The notes below the pieces were generated by a model. That model ran no database searches, was not told the origin of the DNA, and saw only the letters and a list, made by a program, of their open reading frames with translations. A stretch of DNA of 64,000 nt from Deltaproteobacteria bacterium CSP1-8. GTDB taxonomy: Bacteria > Desulfobacterota > Deferrimicrobia > Deferrimicrobiales > Deferrimicrobiaceae. Positions 7,420 to 17,769 of this stretch are shown in pieces; the stretch's first letter is position 1; the number at the start of each line of letters is the position of its first letter. Both the position numbers and the translations under genes were made by a program. The stretch is taken from the NCBI GenBank assembly GCA_001443455.1, contig LDXO01000002.1, forward strand, positions 89,865 to 153,864, written 5' to 3'.

Positions 7420-10158
7420 TCAGGTGAGCAGACCCAACTTCCGGGCGCTGGCGATAGCCTCGGTGCGGCTGCTGACGTAAAGCTTGCAATATAGTCGTTT
7501 CAGGTACCACTTCACCGTTGTCTCGGAAAGGAAGAGGCGTTCGCCGATCTCTCGGTTGCGCATCCCCCGGGAGATTAGATCGAGGATCTGCACTTCTCTG
7601 TAGTGGAACGACTCCCGGGGTAACCCCCTGGCTGTTTCCTTGGAGACAGGATCGCCAGAATCCCCCAGTGCTGACAGGATCCCCGCCACCGCCGCGCGCA
7701 GCGTTTCCTTGCTCTTTAGATGTCTGAGGAGCGGTATGATCTCTCTCCCTGCATTGATGAAGGGGCGAATAATCCCCTCTCCTTTGGCAAGGAACAACGC
7801 TTGTTCGAGCTTTGCCAGAGCCTTCTCCGTATTCCCTAGACCGTTCCATGCCGATGCCTGCAGGACGAGGACTTCGATGACGTTGCGTCCCCTTCCCGCC
7901 GAACGGGCGCTATGCAGAGCTTTCCCGGACAGCCTGACGGCCTCGCTGAAATGCCGCCGGGCTATCAGAACATGGAGGCGTTCGATCAAGAAGAACTCGT
8001 ATTTTTCCGAGAAGATGAGGCGATCGATCACATCCTGCCCGACGAATGCCGCCTCGGCGGCCTTCAGAAACGACATTGCCTTTTGGTGATCCGAAGCCTG
8101 GACAGCCATTCGCGATTCCAACAGGTCGGCGCGGAACGACACGCGCTGGACGTTGTGCTCCTTCGCAATCTGCCGGGCTTGAGCCAGATCGGCGGCGGCC
8201 AAATCGGCCCTTCCCAGCGCCAGTTGGGTGCGGGCACGCTCCACGAGAGCCACTCCGAGAAAACCGAATGCATCGCTGGCTTCGAGGAATGCAACCGCCT
8301 CCGACAACTCCTCGAGCGCCTCTCCCATCCGGTTTTTTTCCTGAAGCACCAGCGCCAGCCCGAACCGCAGGAACGCCGCCCCTATACTGCGCAGCCATAG
8401 CCGCTCCCGGGAGACTTCAAGGGACATGCGGAAACTTGTCTCCGCATCGTTTGTCCGCCCCATGAGATGATTCACGATCCCGATGTTGAGCCTCGCAGTC
8501 AGGTTGACCAGGGAGCTGTTCGCACGGTCGGATCCCTCGAGGGCCTCGTGAAAGTGTTGGAGCGCGAGAGGAAGGTTGCCCTCCACGCGGCTCGCATATC
8601 CCAACGTGATGGATGCGTAGCTGCGCAATACCGACTCTTCGCGGGAGAAGAGGGACACGATACCGGGATGCAACCCGGAGACATCCGGCTCGTCCGTCTG
8701 GATTATCCCGAGGACGGCTCGCAGTACCTTGAGCTCGGCATCTGCCAGGATCACGGCCGGAGAGAGAGATGATTCCGGCCTTGACAGCGCCGTTTCGGCG
8801 CAGGCGATGCGCAGCCTGGCGTCATCGAATTCGCCCAAGTACGCAAGCGCCCAGGCGTGCAGCGTACACAGGATAGGGTATCGGCGGACCGTTTTGTCGG
8901 GGAGTTCGTCGATCCACCGGCGCAGCTCCTTGAAATTACCCTGGCGAAAGAGTTCCCGGCCCGTGGTTTCAAGCAGCCTGGCTGCACGCTTGAACCTTTT
9001 CCCTGCGATCGCGTACCGCACCGCCTCGGTGTGAAAACCGTTCCTCTCGAACCAATCGCCGGCAATGTCGTACAGGCCTGCACTATCTTCGGGATGCTTG
9101 GTCCGCAGGCGATTTCGCAGAAACTCGGCGAAGAGATGGTGGTACCGAAACCAGATTCGCTGATCATCGAGACCGAAGATGAAGAGATTCTTCTTTTCCA
9201 GCGTTTCCAGCATATGCTGGCTGTCCTGCCGCGCGGTGAGCGCGTTGCATAGCGGGGCGGTCATTTGGTCCAGGATGGCCGTTTTCATCAGGAAATTCCG
9301 CACCTTGGCAGGCTGCCGGATATATATCCCCCCCAATAGATAATCGGCGATGTTTCGCTGCGCTCCCGAGAAACAGGTCACGAATCTGTCGGCATCTGCC
9401 GCTTCGGAGAATGTCATGGCCGCGATCTGCAGGCCGGTGATCCACCCCTCCGTTCGGTGGCAGAGAGCGCGAACCTGATCCTCGGACAGTCGCAGGCGGC
9501 ACACGTCATTGAGGTATAATCGCGTCTCGTCGATGTTGAACCGCAAGTCCTTCCAACGGATCTCCAGGACATCCCCTCGGACACGCAGACGCTCGATGGA
9601 CAATGGGGGATCCTTGCGGGTGCAGATGACGAAGTGAACATTGGCCGGAACGTATCTGAGCAGAAAATCCACAACCGCATGGATCGTCGGATCCCGGATT
9701 TCGTGGTAGTCATCCAAAAAAATCACGACTTGCGAATTTGTACGGCCGAAGTTATGGATCAGGCTTACGGCCACATCCGATATCAGCACGTCCGGATTCA
9801 CTGTGAGAAACTGAAGAGCCTCCCGGCCGAAATCCGGCCGGACTGCCTGGACCGCGGCGATCAGGTGGGAGAGGAAACGGCGGGGTTCGTTGTCGAAATC
9901 ATCGAGCGAGAGCCAGGCGGTTGCCACATAGCGCTTTTGGAGAGCCAGATACCAATCGGAAAGCACGGTTGTCTTCCCGGACCCCGCCGGTGCGGAGATC
10001 AGCACAAGTCGAAAGGGGTCGACACTCGCCAAGTCTACGGAGAACCGGGGGCGCGGCAGATGACGGACACCTTTCGAGGGAGGCCTCAACTTGGTCGCCA
10101 AAGTTCGCCGCGTAATGCCCTTCTCGACTTGGCTAATCAGGTGACGGTCTACGGCCAT
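7420..10158 (-). CDS. MalT-like ATP-binding LuxR-family regulator
   Basis: 912 residues with MalT-type architecture. An N-terminal STAND ATPase has the P-loop ISAPAGSGKTT (near residue 57) and a Walker B VVIFLDDYHEI. A middle section has LCHRTEGWITGLQIAA and FRYHHLFAEFLRNRL. A long TPR-like helical sensor follows. The C-terminal LuxR helix-turn-helix reads REVQILDLISRGMRNREIG then LFLSETTVKWYLKRLY. Such proteins bind a small ligand (maltotriose for MalT) and ATP, oligomerise and activate promoters. I chose the ATG at 10158 over a TTG at 10206 because neither has a clear ribosome site and the ATG sits closer to the conserved start. The neighbouring trehalose/glycan genes are the likely targets, with a sugar inducer. 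Confidence 0.87.
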   Translation of the reverse strand: MAVDRHLISQVEKGITRRTLATKLRPPSKGVRHLPRPRFSVDLASVDPFRLVLISAPAGSGKTTVLSDWYLALQKRYVATAWLSLDDFDNEPRRFLSHLIAAVQAVRPDFGREALQFLTVNPDVLISDVAVSLIHNFGRTNSQVVIFLDDYHEIRDPTIHAVVDFLLRYVPANVHFVICTRKDPPLSIERLRVRGDVLEIRWKDLRFNIDETRLYLNDVCRLRLSEDQVRALCHRTEGWITGLQIAAMTFSEAADADRFVTCFSGAQRNIADYLLGGIYIRQPAKVRNFLMKTAILDQMTAPLCNALTARQDSQHMLETLEKKNLFIFGLDDQRIWFRYHHLFAEFLRNRLRTKHPEDSAGLYDIAGDWFERNGFHTEAVRYAIAGKRFKRAARLLETTGRELFRQGNFKELRRWIDELPDKTVRRYPILCTLHAWALAYLGEFDDARLRIACAETALSRPESSLSPAVILADAELKVLRAVLGIIQTDEPDVSGLHPGIVSLFSREESVLRSYASITLGYASRVEGNLPLALQHFHEALEGSDRANSSLVNLTARLNIGIVNHLMGRTNDAETSFRMSLEVSRERLWLRSIGAAFLRFGLALVLQEKNRMGEALEELSEAVAFLEASDAFGFLGVALVERARTQLALGRADLAAADLAQARQIAKEHNVQRVSFRADLLESRMAVQASDHQKAMSFLKAAEAAFVGQDVIDRLIFSEKYEFFLIERLHVLIARRHFSEAVRLSGKALHSARSAGRGRNVIEVLVLQASAWNGLGNTEKALAKLEQALFLAKGEGIIRPFINAGREIIPLLRHLKSKETLRAAVAGILSALGDSGDPVSKETARGLPRESFHYREVQILDLISRGMRNREIGERLFLSETTVKWYLKRLYCKLYVSSRTEAIASARKLGLLT

Positions 10159-10432
10159 GCCTATTCCCGGTGATGGTGGTCCGTGGAGAGAAACACGGAC
10201 GGACAATAAGACGGTTGTAGGGTTCGGGAACCGTCTCCCGGCGATCCACTACCAAATCCGCATCTCCGGAGTCAATTATCGCAAAATGATAAATTGAATG
10301 GGCCTGGGAAAGCGATGATTCCAGCTTCATATCTCTCGAATCCATCCAATGGAAGGAGCACCCGAGGGGACAGCGGGCACGGATGATCCTCTTCAGAGGA
10401 TTCCATTGCGTGGAACAGTGTTTTAAAAGTTT
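10159..10432 (-). other. Long 5' leader of the regulator gene
   Basis: From the predicted transcription start near 10426 to the ATG at 10158 lies a leader of about 270 bases. It contains one tight inverted repeat (ATCCTCT/AGAGGAT, 10384-10399) with a two-base centre. I see no recognisable riboswitch, terminator or upstream gene. Its length suggests post-transcriptional control but nothing proves it. Confidence 0.4.
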
Positions 10433-10461
10433 ATTATACTCAATTCTCCCCGTTATATCAA
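10433..10461 (-). promoter_or_regulatory. Near-consensus sigma-70 promoter of the regulator gene
   Basis: On the minus strand TTGATA (10456-10461) and a perfect TATAAT (10433-10438) are exactly 17 bases apart in a locally AT-rich pocket. This is the best housekeeping promoter in the window. The predicted start is near 10426, and it reads into the MalT-like gene. Confidence 0.8.
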
Positions 10462-10465
10462 CGTA

Positions 10466-10509
10466 CCCGACACGGACCCGACACGGACACGTCATCGAAA
10501 ACGTGTCGG
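10466..10509. repeat. Tandem 11-base repeat plus inverted copy at the promoter
   Basis: CCCGACACGGA occurs twice head to tail (10466-10476 and 10477-10487), and an inverted copy of its core, CGTGTCGG, follows at 10502-10509. GACACGT (10486-10492) and ACGTGTC (10501-10507) can also pair over an eight-base loop. The tandem copies end four bases from the -35 of the regulator promoter, so they look like a transcription-factor site. No T-run follows on either strand, so it is not an intrinsic terminator. Confidence 0.55.
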
Positions 10510-10556
10510 CATAGGAAACGGCATCGGGAAAGCGGGGTTTTTTGGGCGGACCGTTC

Positions 10557-12641
10557 CTATTCCAGGGCGGCGGCTGTGGCGTCCTTGCTTTCCATCCAGC
10601 GTTTGAGCCCCGCATGCATGGGGTGGGACAGGTCCGGGTCACGCGCAAGGAGCCGGTTGGCGATCTCCCGGGACTTCCCGAGCAGCCGGGCGTCCCGGAC
10701 GATGTCGGAAAACACGAGGTCGGGGATCCCTGACTGGCGCACGCCGGCGAAGTCCCCGGGCCCGCGGATCGAAAGATCCTCCTCGGCGATCCGGAAGCCG
10801 TCGTTCGTCCGTTCCATGACGGAGAGGCGCGCAGCCGCCTCCTCTCCCTGCTCGTTCCCCACCATCAGGAAGCAGACGGAAGGACGGCTTCCCCTTCCCA
10901 CCCGCCCGCGAAGCTGGTGGAGCTGGGAGAGTCCGAACCGCTCGGCATGCTCCACCATCATCACCGTGGCGTCCGGGACGTCCACGCCCACTTCCACGAC
11001 GGTCGTGGAGACGAGGAGCCGCACCTCCCCCTTCTGGAAGCGACGCATCACCGATTCCTTCTCGCCGGACTTCATCCGCCCGTGCAGGAGGCCGATCCCC
11101 ACTTCGGGGATGGCCTGACGGAGGCGCTCGTACGTCTTCCGGGCGTCGCGCAACGAAAGCGTTTCCGATTCCTCCACGAGGGGAAGGACGATATACGCCC
11201 GGCCGCCCGCGAGCAGATCCCTGCGCACCCTGTCCCAGACCTCCTTCCTCCGGACATCCGTCACAACCCGGGTCTCCACCGGGGTCCTGCCGGGAGGCAT
11301 CTCGTCGATGACGGAGACGTCGAGGTCCCCGTACAGGGTCATCGCCAGCGTCCGGGGGATGGGGGTCGCGGTCATCACGAGAAGATGGGGAGACAGCCTC
11401 CCCTTGCCCCGGAGGGCAGCCCGCTGGAGGACGCCGAACCGGTGCTGCTCGTCGATGATGCCCAGCGCCATCTTCCGGAACTCGACTCCTTCCTGGATAA
11501 TGGCGTGGGTCCCGATCACCACGTCCACCCTTCCCGCCCGGATTTCCTCCCGTGCCCTCTCCCTCTCTTTCGGCGAAAGCGAGGAAGTGAGAAGAAGAAT
11601 CCGGACGGGAAGGCCGCTGCACAGCGCAATGAACCTGTCGGTATGCTGCTCCGCGAGGATCTCGGTGGGTGCCATGAGCGCCGTTTGCGCCCCCTTCCGC
11701 CAGGCCACCATCGACGCCACCCAGGCGACAATCGTTTTTCCGCTCCCCACATCCCCCTGCAGCAGGCGGTGCATGGGATGGGACCGGGACATGTCCTTGA
11801 GAATCTCGTTTACGACCCGGCGCTGCGCGTCGGTCAGACGGAAAGGGAGCCTCTGCTTGATCTCCTCCACGATCGCCCGGTCCCACGGCAACGGCTCCGC
11901 GGCCTCTTTCCTCACCCCGGACCGGCGTCTCGCCAGCACCCACTGGATGTAGAACAGTTCCCCGAAGATGAGCCGTTGCTGGGGAGGGGCGGAAAAGGAG
12001 AGGAGCGTTTCCGCGTCCGCCGACGGCGGGGGAAAATGGAGGGTTTCGAGCGACTCGTGGATCGGGGGGACGCCCGCGGCATCGAGCATCCAGGGGGGGA
12101 AGAACTCCCTCTCCGCCGCCGCGTATTTCCGGACGACCTCCCACTGGATCTTCCGGAGCGTGCGCGGCGGAATCCCCTCGATGTCGGGATACACGGGTAC
12201 GATCCGCCCCATGTTCACGGGGTCGTCCTCGTGTGCCACCCCGAGGATCTCGGGGTGGTGCATCTCCGTCTGGAACTGGAAGAGACGCACCATCCCGCAC
12301 AGGGTGACGGTTTCCCCGACCCGGAACCTATCCGCGAGCGACGGCCGGAAATGAAACCACTTGGCGGAGAGACGGCCGGTCCCGTCGGAGATGACCACTT
12401 CGAGAAAGCGCCTTCCCCCCCACCCCCGTCCGCCGCCGCGCACCGCGAGGATCTGCCCCTTCACCGGCACGATCCTTCCGGGTGTTGCCGATCGCAGGGA
12501 TACGATCCGTCTCCGGTCCTCGTACCCTTTCGGAAAGAAGAAGAGGGCGTCGCGCGGAGTCTTGATCCCCCGGCCTGCGAGCTTTTCGGCAAGCCGTGGA
12601 CCCACTCCCTTGACGTACTGGATGGATGGGGTTTCCGTCAC
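10557..12641 (-). CDS. recG: ATP-dependent DNA helicase RecG
   Basis: 694 residues, the normal RecG length. An N-terminal wedge/OB domain begins with a helix-hairpin stretch (QYVKGVGPRLAEKLAGRGI). The helicase core has Walker A LLQGDVGSGKTIVA, the DEQH box GIIDEQHRFGVLQR, the TATPIPRT motif and the late VEVGVDVPDATVMMVEHAE with QLRGRVGRG. It reverses stalled replication forks and processes branched DNA. The start is GTG at 12641, two bases after carB. It ends the pyrimidine operon, and I found no terminator after it. Confidence 0.96.
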   Translation of the reverse strand: MTETPSIQYVKGVGPRLAEKLAGRGIKTPRDALFFFPKGYEDRRRIVSLRSATPGRIVPVKGQILAVRGGGRGWGGRRFLEVVISDGTGRLSAKWFHFRPSLADRFRVGETVTLCGMVRLFQFQTEMHHPEILGVAHEDDPVNMGRIVPVYPDIEGIPPRTLRKIQWEVVRKYAAAEREFFPPWMLDAAGVPPIHESLETLHFPPPSADAETLLSFSAPPQQRLIFGELFYIQWVLARRRSGVRKEAAEPLPWDRAIVEEIKQRLPFRLTDAQRRVVNEILKDMSRSHPMHRLLQGDVGSGKTIVAWVASMVAWRKGAQTALMAPTEILAEQHTDRFIALCSGLPVRILLLTSSLSPKERERAREEIRAGRVDVVIGTHAIIQEGVEFRKMALGIIDEQHRFGVLQRAALRGKGRLSPHLLVMTATPIPRTLAMTLYGDLDVSVIDEMPPGRTPVETRVVTDVRRKEVWDRVRRDLLAGGRAYIVLPLVEESETLSLRDARKTYERLRQAIPEVGIGLLHGRMKSGEKESVMRRFQKGEVRLLVSTTVVEVGVDVPDATVMMVEHAERFGLSQLHQLRGRVGRGSRPSVCFLMVGNEQGEEAAARLSVMERTNDGFRIAEEDLSIRGPGDFAGVRQSGIPDLVFSDIVRDARLLGKSREIANRLLARDPDLSHPMHAGLKRWMESKDATAAALE

Positions 12642-12643
12642 CC

Positions 12644-15600
12644 TTACCGCCCGGTGCCGCCGCCTTGTACGCCATCCCGGGCCTGCCGTACCCCCGCCCC
12701 GTGGTATTCCTGAAGACTCCGTACGGTGAGGTCTTCCTCCATCAGGTGGAAGATCGCGTGGGCCACCGCTTTCGCCGCGGCGAGCGTCGTGACATACGGG
12801 ATGTTGTAGACGAGCGCGGTCCGGCGTATGTAGTACGAATCGGCTTTCGACTGCGCCCCGAGCGGCGTGTTGATGACGAGGGCGATCTCCCCGTTCTTGA
12901 TCAGGTCGGCGACGTGGGGGCGCCCCTCGGTGATCTTCAGGACGGGTTCCGCCGGGATGTCGTGGCGGTTGAGAAAATCCGCGGTGCCCCCGGTGGCCGT
13001 GATCCGGAACCCGAGCTCGTGCAGCATCCGCACAGGGGCAAGCATCCCCTCCTTGTCGGCATCGCGGATGCTTACGAACACCTTGCCTCCTTTCGGCAGC
13101 ATCATCCCCGCCGCGATCTGCGCCTTGGCGAATGCCCGCCCGAACTTGGAGTCGATCCCCATCACCTCCCCGGTCGATTTCATCTCGGGGCCGAGAATCG
13201 TGTCGACGTGGGGAAACTTGATGAAGGGGAACACCGCCTCCTTGACGCTGATATGACCGGGGATGATGTCCTCCGTAAACCCGAGGTCGGGAAGCTTCTT
13301 CCCCACCATGACCTTGGCGGCCAGTTTCGCCAGGGGGATCCCGATCGCCTTGCTCACGAAGGGAATGGTGCGGGAGGCGCGGGGGTTGACCTCCAGAATA
13401 AAGATCTCCCCCTTCTTGACGGCGAACTGCACGTTCATCAGCCCCACCACCCCGAGCTCCTTCGCGAGGGCCTTCGTCTGGCGCATGATCTCCTGCGTGA
13501 TCTCGCGGGAAATCGAGTGCGGCGGAAGGGAACAGGCGGAATCGCCCGAGTGAACCCCCGCCTCCTCGATGTGCTCCATCACCCCGCCGATCACGACGGT
13601 CTCCCCGTCGGAGATCGCGTCGACGTCGATCTCGATGGCGTCCTCGAGAAACTTGTCGATGAGGACCGGTTTCTCCTCGGACGCCTGGACGGCGCGGTGG
13701 AGATACTGGCGCATGCCCTCCTCGTCGTGCACGATCTCCATGGCCCGCCCCCCCAGGACATAGGAGGGCCGCAGGAGCACGGGATACCCGATCCGCCCGG
13801 CGATCGTCACCGCCTCGTCGGCGGAGCGCGCGATCCCGTTCGGGGGCTGCTTGAGGCCGAGAAGATCGAGGAGTTCCTTGAACCGCTCCCGGTCCTCGGC
13901 CCGGTCGATGCTGTCGGGGGAGGTCCCGATGATCGGCACCCCCTCCTTCTCGAGAGGGACGGAGAGCTTCAGGGGGGTCTGGCCGCCGAACTGGACGATG
14001 ACGCCGATCGGCTTCTCCTGCGCGATGATCGCGAGGACGTCCTCCTTGGTGAGCGGCTCGAAGTAGAGCCTGTCCGAGGTGTCGTAGTCGGTCGACACGG
14101 TCTCGGGATTGCAGTTGACCATGATCGCCTCATACCCCTCCTCCCGCAGGGCGAAGACGCCGTGCACGCAGCAGTAGTCGAACTCGATCCCCTGCCCGAT
14201 CCGGTTGGGGCCGCCCCCGAGGATCACCACCTTCTTCCGGGAGGAGGGCGCCGCCTCGTTCTCCTCGTCGTAGGAAGAATAGAAATAGGGGGTGTACGCC
14301 TCGAACTCCGCCCCGCACGTGTCGACTCTCCGGAAACCGGGCCGGATTCCCGCCCGGAGGCGGAGCGCCCGGACCGAATCCTCGCTCATCCCGAAAAGAC
14401 TGGCGAGCCTCCTGTCGGAAAACCCCATCGACTTCGCCCGCCGGAGCGCTTCCTCCTCGTCGCCGGGGACTTTCGCGTCATTCCCCAGCCCCCGGAACCG
14501 TTCGCGCCGATCACGCAAAGCCGCTTCCTCCTCGATGATCTGGCGGACATTCTCGAGGAACCAGATGTCGATCCCGGTCATCCGGTTGATCTCCTCGATC
14601 CGGAAGCCCTCCCGGATCGCCTCTCCGATGTACAGCAGCCGCTGGGAATTGGGACGTCGGAGCTTCTCCGCGATCGCCTTCCTCCGGGTTTCCGGGGCCC
14701 CCGACTCCGGTGGCGGAAGCACCGGGTCGAAGCCGTACACGCCGATCTCGAGGGAGCGCAGGGCCTTCTGGAGGGATTCCTTGAAGGTTCGGCCGATCGC
14801 CATCACTTCCCCGACCGATTTCATCTGCGTGCCGAGGAGATCCTCCGTTTGGGGGAACTTCTCGAAGGTGAACCGGGGGATTTTGGACACCACGTAGTCG
14901 ATGGTGGGTTCGAAGGAGGCGGGGGTCTCCCGGGTGATGTCGTTGGGGATCTCGTCGAGCGTGTAGCCGACCGCGAGCTTCGCGGCGATCTTGGCGATCG
15001 GGAAGCCGGTCGCCTTCGAGGCCAAAGCGGAGGACCGGGATACGCGGGGGTTCATCTCGATGACCACCATCTCCCCCGTGTCGGGGTGAACGGCGAACTG
15101 GATGTTGCTTCCCCCCGTGTCCACGCCGATTTCCCGGATGATGCGGATCGCGGCGTTCCGCATCAGTTGGTATTCCTTGTCGGTGAGCGTCTGGGCCGGC
15201 GCTACCGTGATCGAATCGCCGGTGTGGATTCCCATCGGGTCGAGGTTCTCGATCGAGCAGACGATCACCACGTTGTCCTTCAGGTCCCGCATCACCTCGA
15301 GCTCGAACTCCTTCCATCCGATGACCGACTGCTCGATGAGGACGGTCCGTTTCGGGGAGGCGTCCAGGGCCCAGCGCACGGCGTCCTCGTATTCTTCCCG
15401 GTTGTAGGCGATCCCTGCGCCCGTCCCTCCGAGGGTGAAGGAGGGCCGGATGATGGCGGGATATCCGATCGCCTGGATGACCCCGAACGCCTCGTCGAGG
15501 GAACGGACGTACCCGGAGAGCGGGACGACGAGCCCCAGCTTCTCCATCGCCTTCCGGAAGAGGTCCCGGTCCTCGGCTTTCTGGATGGCCTCGAAGCTGG

Positions 15601-15952
15601 CCCCGATGAGTTCCACGCCGTATTTCCGGAGCACGCCCATTTCGTGCAGCGAGACGGCGATGTTCAGCCCCGTCTGGCCGCCGATGGTGGGGAGAAGGGC
15701 GTCGGGCCGCTCCCGGTCGATGATCTTCGCCACCATCTCCGGGGTGATCGGCTCGATGTAGGTCCGGTCGGCGAACTCCGTGTCGGTCATGATGGTCGCG
15801 GGGTTGCTGTTGACCAGCACGACCGTGAACCCCTCTTCCTTGAGCGCCTTGCAGGCCTGGGTACCGGAGTAGTCGAATTCGCACGCCTGGCCGATGATGA
15901 TGGGCCCGGAGCCGATGAGAAGAATTTTCCGTATGTCGGTTCGTTTCGGCAC
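12644..15952 (-). CDS. carB: Carbamoyl-phosphate synthase large subunit
   Basis: 1102 residues with two homologous ATP-grasp halves and a C-terminal regulatory (MGS-like) domain. The first half starts [17 protein letters not shown] and carries [10 protein letters not shown]. The second carries [17 protein letters not shown] and [12 protein letters not shown]. The last 130 residues hold [20 protein letters not shown]. With CarA it makes carbamoyl phosphate from glutamine, bicarbonate and two ATP. The GTG start at 15952 matches the PKRTDI start of the family, has AGGAG upstream and overlaps the previous stop (TAGTG). It sits in the pyr operon rather than with arginine genes. Confidence 0.97.
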   Translation of the reverse strand: MPKRTDIRKILLIGSGPIIIGQACEFDYSGTQACKALKEEGFTVVLVNSNPATIMTDTEFADRTYIEPITPEMVAKIIDRERPDALLPTIGGQTGLNIAVSLHEMGVLRKYGVELIGASFEAIQKAEDRDLFRKAMEKLGLVVPLSGYVRSLDEAFGVIQAIGYPAIIRPSFTLGGTGAGIAYNREEYEDAVRWALDASPKRTVLIEQSVIGWKEFELEVMRDLKDNVVIVCSIENLDPMGIHTGDSITVAPAQTLTDKEYQLMRNAAIRIIREIGVDTGGSNIQFAVHPDTGEMVVIEMNPRVSRSSALASKATGFPIAKIAAKLAVGYTLDEIPNDITRETPASFEPTIDYVVSKIPRFTFEKFPQTEDLLGTQMKSVGEVMAIGRTFKESLQKALRSLEIGVYGFDPVLPPPESGAPETRRKAIAEKLRRPNSQRLLYIGEAIREGFRIEEINRMTGIDIWFLENVRQIIEEEAALRDRRERFRGLGNDAKVPGDEEEALRRAKSMGFSDRRLASLFGMSEDSVRALRLRAGIRPGFRRVDTCGAEFEAYTPYFYSSYDEENEAAPSSRKKVVILGGGPNRIGQGIEFDYCCVHGVFALREEGYEAIMVNCNPETVSTDYDTSDRLYFEPLTKEDVLAIIAQEKPIGVIVQFGGQTPLKLSVPLEKEGVPIIGTSPDSIDRAEDRERFKELLDLLGLKQPPNGIARSADEAVTIAGRIGYPVLLRPSYVLGGRAMEIVHDEEGMRQYLHRAVQASEEKPVLIDKFLEDAIEIDVDAISDGETVVIGGVMEHIEEAGVHSGDSACSLPPHSISREITQEIMRQTKALAKELGVVGLMNVQFAVKKGEIFILEVNPRASRTIPFVSKAIGIPLAKLAAKVMVGKKLPDLGFTEDIIPGHISVKEAVFPFIKFPHVDTILGPEMKSTGEVMGIDSKFGRAFAKAQIAAGMMLPKGGKVFVSIRDADKEGMLAPVRMLHELGFRITATGGTADFLNRHDIPAEPVLKITEGRPHVADLIKNGEIALVINTPLGAQSKADSYYIRRTALVYNIPYVTTLAAAKAVAHAIFHLMEEDLTVRSLQEYHGAGVRQARDGVQGGGTGR

Positions 15953-16620
15953 TAGATCTCCTGGAGGAGAACCCCCTTGTTCGCGATTGCGTCCTCCCAT
16001 GCGGAGAGCGGCCCCACCTGTCGGAACATCTCCGAGATCGCCGCGGCGTTGTGTCCGGGATAGTCGTGCGTCGAGGAGGCGTCGCCCGCCAGGCGGGGGG
16101 ACACGTATTTCACGTCCGGCAGATAGATGTCGACCACCCCCTCGAGCAGTGCGAGCGCCTCGAGGGAATCGTACCCGTTGCTGTTGTACACCACGGGGAG
16201 AGCGAACCCCTGTTCGCGGGCGGAGAGGACCGCTCCGATGAGCTGGGGAACGTGCGGCGTCGGGGTGACGAAGTTGACGTTATGGGCCCCTTTCCGCTCC
16301 AGCCGCAGCAGCCGTTCGCCGAGCTCCTCCGTCGACATTTCCACCCCGACCCCCAGCTGGCTGATCGGGTAATTCTGGCAGAAGATGCACTTCATGTTGC
16401 AGTGGCTGAAGAACACCGTTCCCGAACCGCGGGAACCCGAAATCGGGGGCTCCTCCCCGTGATGCACGGAAACGGCGGCGACGCGGGGGGACAGGCCGGC
16501 CCCGCAGAATCCCGGCTCCCCGACCCGGCGGTTCACCCCGCAAACGCGCGGGCACAGGCGGCAACGTCCCAAAGCGCCCACCGCTTTCCCGTGCCGCTCC
16601 CGCAGGACGGCGACTTCCAT
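15952..16620 (-). CDS. PflX-like radical SAM protein, C-terminally truncated
   Basis: 222 residues of the COG1313/PflX type, relatives of pyruvate-formate-lyase activating enzymes. An N-terminal Cys cluster ([13 protein letters not shown], then PGFCGAG) is followed by the radical-SAM CX3CX2C in [17 protein letters not shown] near residue 75. It continues through [15 protein letters not shown] and VYNSNGYDS, but stops at NKGVLLQEI, where homologues go on for roughly 70-80 residues through an RHLVLPG-type segment. The stop overlaps the carB start. The gene touches carA (TAAATG). It probably arose by a deletion that joined the gene to carB's ribosome site; activity is doubtful though the cluster motif is intact. 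Confidence 0.75.
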   Translation of the reverse strand: MEVAVLRERHGKAVGALGRCRLCPRVCGVNRRVGEPGFCGAGLSPRVAAVSVHHGEEPPISGSRGSGTVFFSHCNMKCIFCQNYPISQLGVGVEMSTEELGERLLRLERKGAHNVNFVTPTPHVPQLIGAVLSAREQGFALPVVYNSNGYDSLEALALLEGVVDIYLPDVKYVSPRLAGDASSTHDYPGHNAAAISEMFRQVGPLSAWEDAIANKGVLLQEI

Positions 16621-17769
16621 TTACAGGTCCTCTTCTCCGGTGAGATACCGGTGGAACCGGGTGAACAGGTAGCGGGAGTCGTGGGGGCCCGGGGAGGCCT
16701 CCGGGTGGTACTGCACCGAGAAGCAGCGCAGCGACGGAACGCACAAGCCCTCCACCGTCTTGTCGTTCAGGTTGACGTGGGTGATCCGGGCCCGGTCTCC
16801 CAGGGACGAGCCGTCCACCGAGAAATTGTGGTTCTGGCTCGTGATCTCGACCTTGCCGGTGGCGAGATCCATCACCGGCTGGTTGCACCCGTGGTGCCCG
16901 AACTTCATTTTGAACGTTCTCCCCCCGAGGGCGAGCCCCATGATCTGATGACCGAGGCAGATCCCGAACATCGGCACCTTCCCCAGCAGTTCCCGGACGG
17001 TGTGGATGGCGTACGGGACGCCTTCGGGATCCCCGGGGCCGTTGGACAGCAAGATCCCGTCGGGTCGCTTCGAAAGGATCGCGGAGGCGGTGGTCTCCGA
17101 GGGGACCAGCGTCACCTCCATGCCGCGGGAGACGAGCATCCTCAGGATGTTCTGCTTGATCCCGTAGTCGATCGCCACCACCTTCGGAATTCTCCCGAAC
17201 CGGATCCGGTACTCGGAGGCGGGCAGGTATCCTTTCCCGAGGTCCCAGTCGCCGGTCTCCCAGCGGGTTTCCCTGGCCGATGTGACCTCCCGAACGAGGT
17301 CGCGGCCGACGATCGGCGGGAGATCCTTGGCCTTTCTCACGAGACGCTTCTCATCGAGGTCGACGGAGGAGATGATCCCCATCTGCGAGCCGCCGTCGCG
17401 GAGACGTCTCGTCAAGGCCCGGGTGTCGACGCCCGATATTCCGCAGACATGGTATCGGCGAAGGTATCCGTCGAGAGACTCCACGTGGCGCCAGCTCGAG
17501 GGGAGGCGCCACACCTCCCGCACGATGAATCCTTCCACCCAGGGACGGGAGGACTCCCCGTCGTCCGGGTTGATCCCGGTGTTCCCGATCTCGGGAGAGG
17601 TCATCGTCACCATCTGCCCCTTGTAGGAAGGGTCGGTGATCACCTCCTGGTAGCCGGTCATCCCGGTGTTGAAGACGACCTCCCCGCCGCTTTCGCCGAT
17701 GTGACCGAACGCGGTTCCGCGGTACAAGGTCCCATCGGCGAGCGCGAGGATCGCCTTCCGCTCAGGCAT
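16621..17769 (-). CDS. carA: Carbamoyl-phosphate synthase small (glutamine amidotransferase) subunit
   Basis: 382 residues. The N-terminal CarA domain starts [18 protein letters not shown]. The C-terminal class I glutaminase domain has [13 protein letters not shown], the nucleophile cysteine in [24 protein letters not shown] and the His/Glu pair in [15 protein letters not shown]. It supplies ammonia to CarB. The ATG at 17769 lies eight bases inside the pyrC end; the longer frame upstream is antisense-like and has no homology. It is part of the pyr operon. Confidence 0.96.
   Translation of the reverse strand: MPERKAILALADGTLYRGTAFGHIGESGGEVVFNTGMTGYQEVITDPSYKGQMVTMTSPEIGNTGINPDDGESSRPWVEGFIVREVWRLPSSWRHVESLDGYLRRYHVCGISGVDTRALTRRLRDGGSQMGIISSVDLDEKRLVRKAKDLPPIVGRDLVREVTSARETRWETGDWDLGKGYLPASEYRIRFGRIPKVVAIDYGIKQNILRMLVSRGMEVTLVPSETTASAILSKRPDGILLSNGPGDPEGVPYAIHTVRELLGKVPMFGICLGHQIMGLALGGRTFKMKFGHHGCNQPVMDLATGKVEITSQNHNFSVDGSSLGDRARITHVNLNDKTVEGLCVPSLRCFSVQYHPEASPGPHDSRYLFTRFHRYLTGEEDL

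Noticed and set aside
7247-7480. A 77-codon plus-strand frame in the gap before the regulator
   Set aside because: No ribosome site or familiar sequence, and it enters the regulator gene from the opposite side.
10466-10509. The GACACGT/ACGTGTC hairpin as a terminator for recG
   Set aside because: No T-run follows on the minus strand, and its place beside the -35 fits an operator better.
12626-15955. A 1109-codon plus-strand open frame opposite carB
   Set aside because: It mirrors carB in the high-GC antisense phase, has no recognisable domain and no ribosome site. CarB on the minus strand is unambiguous.
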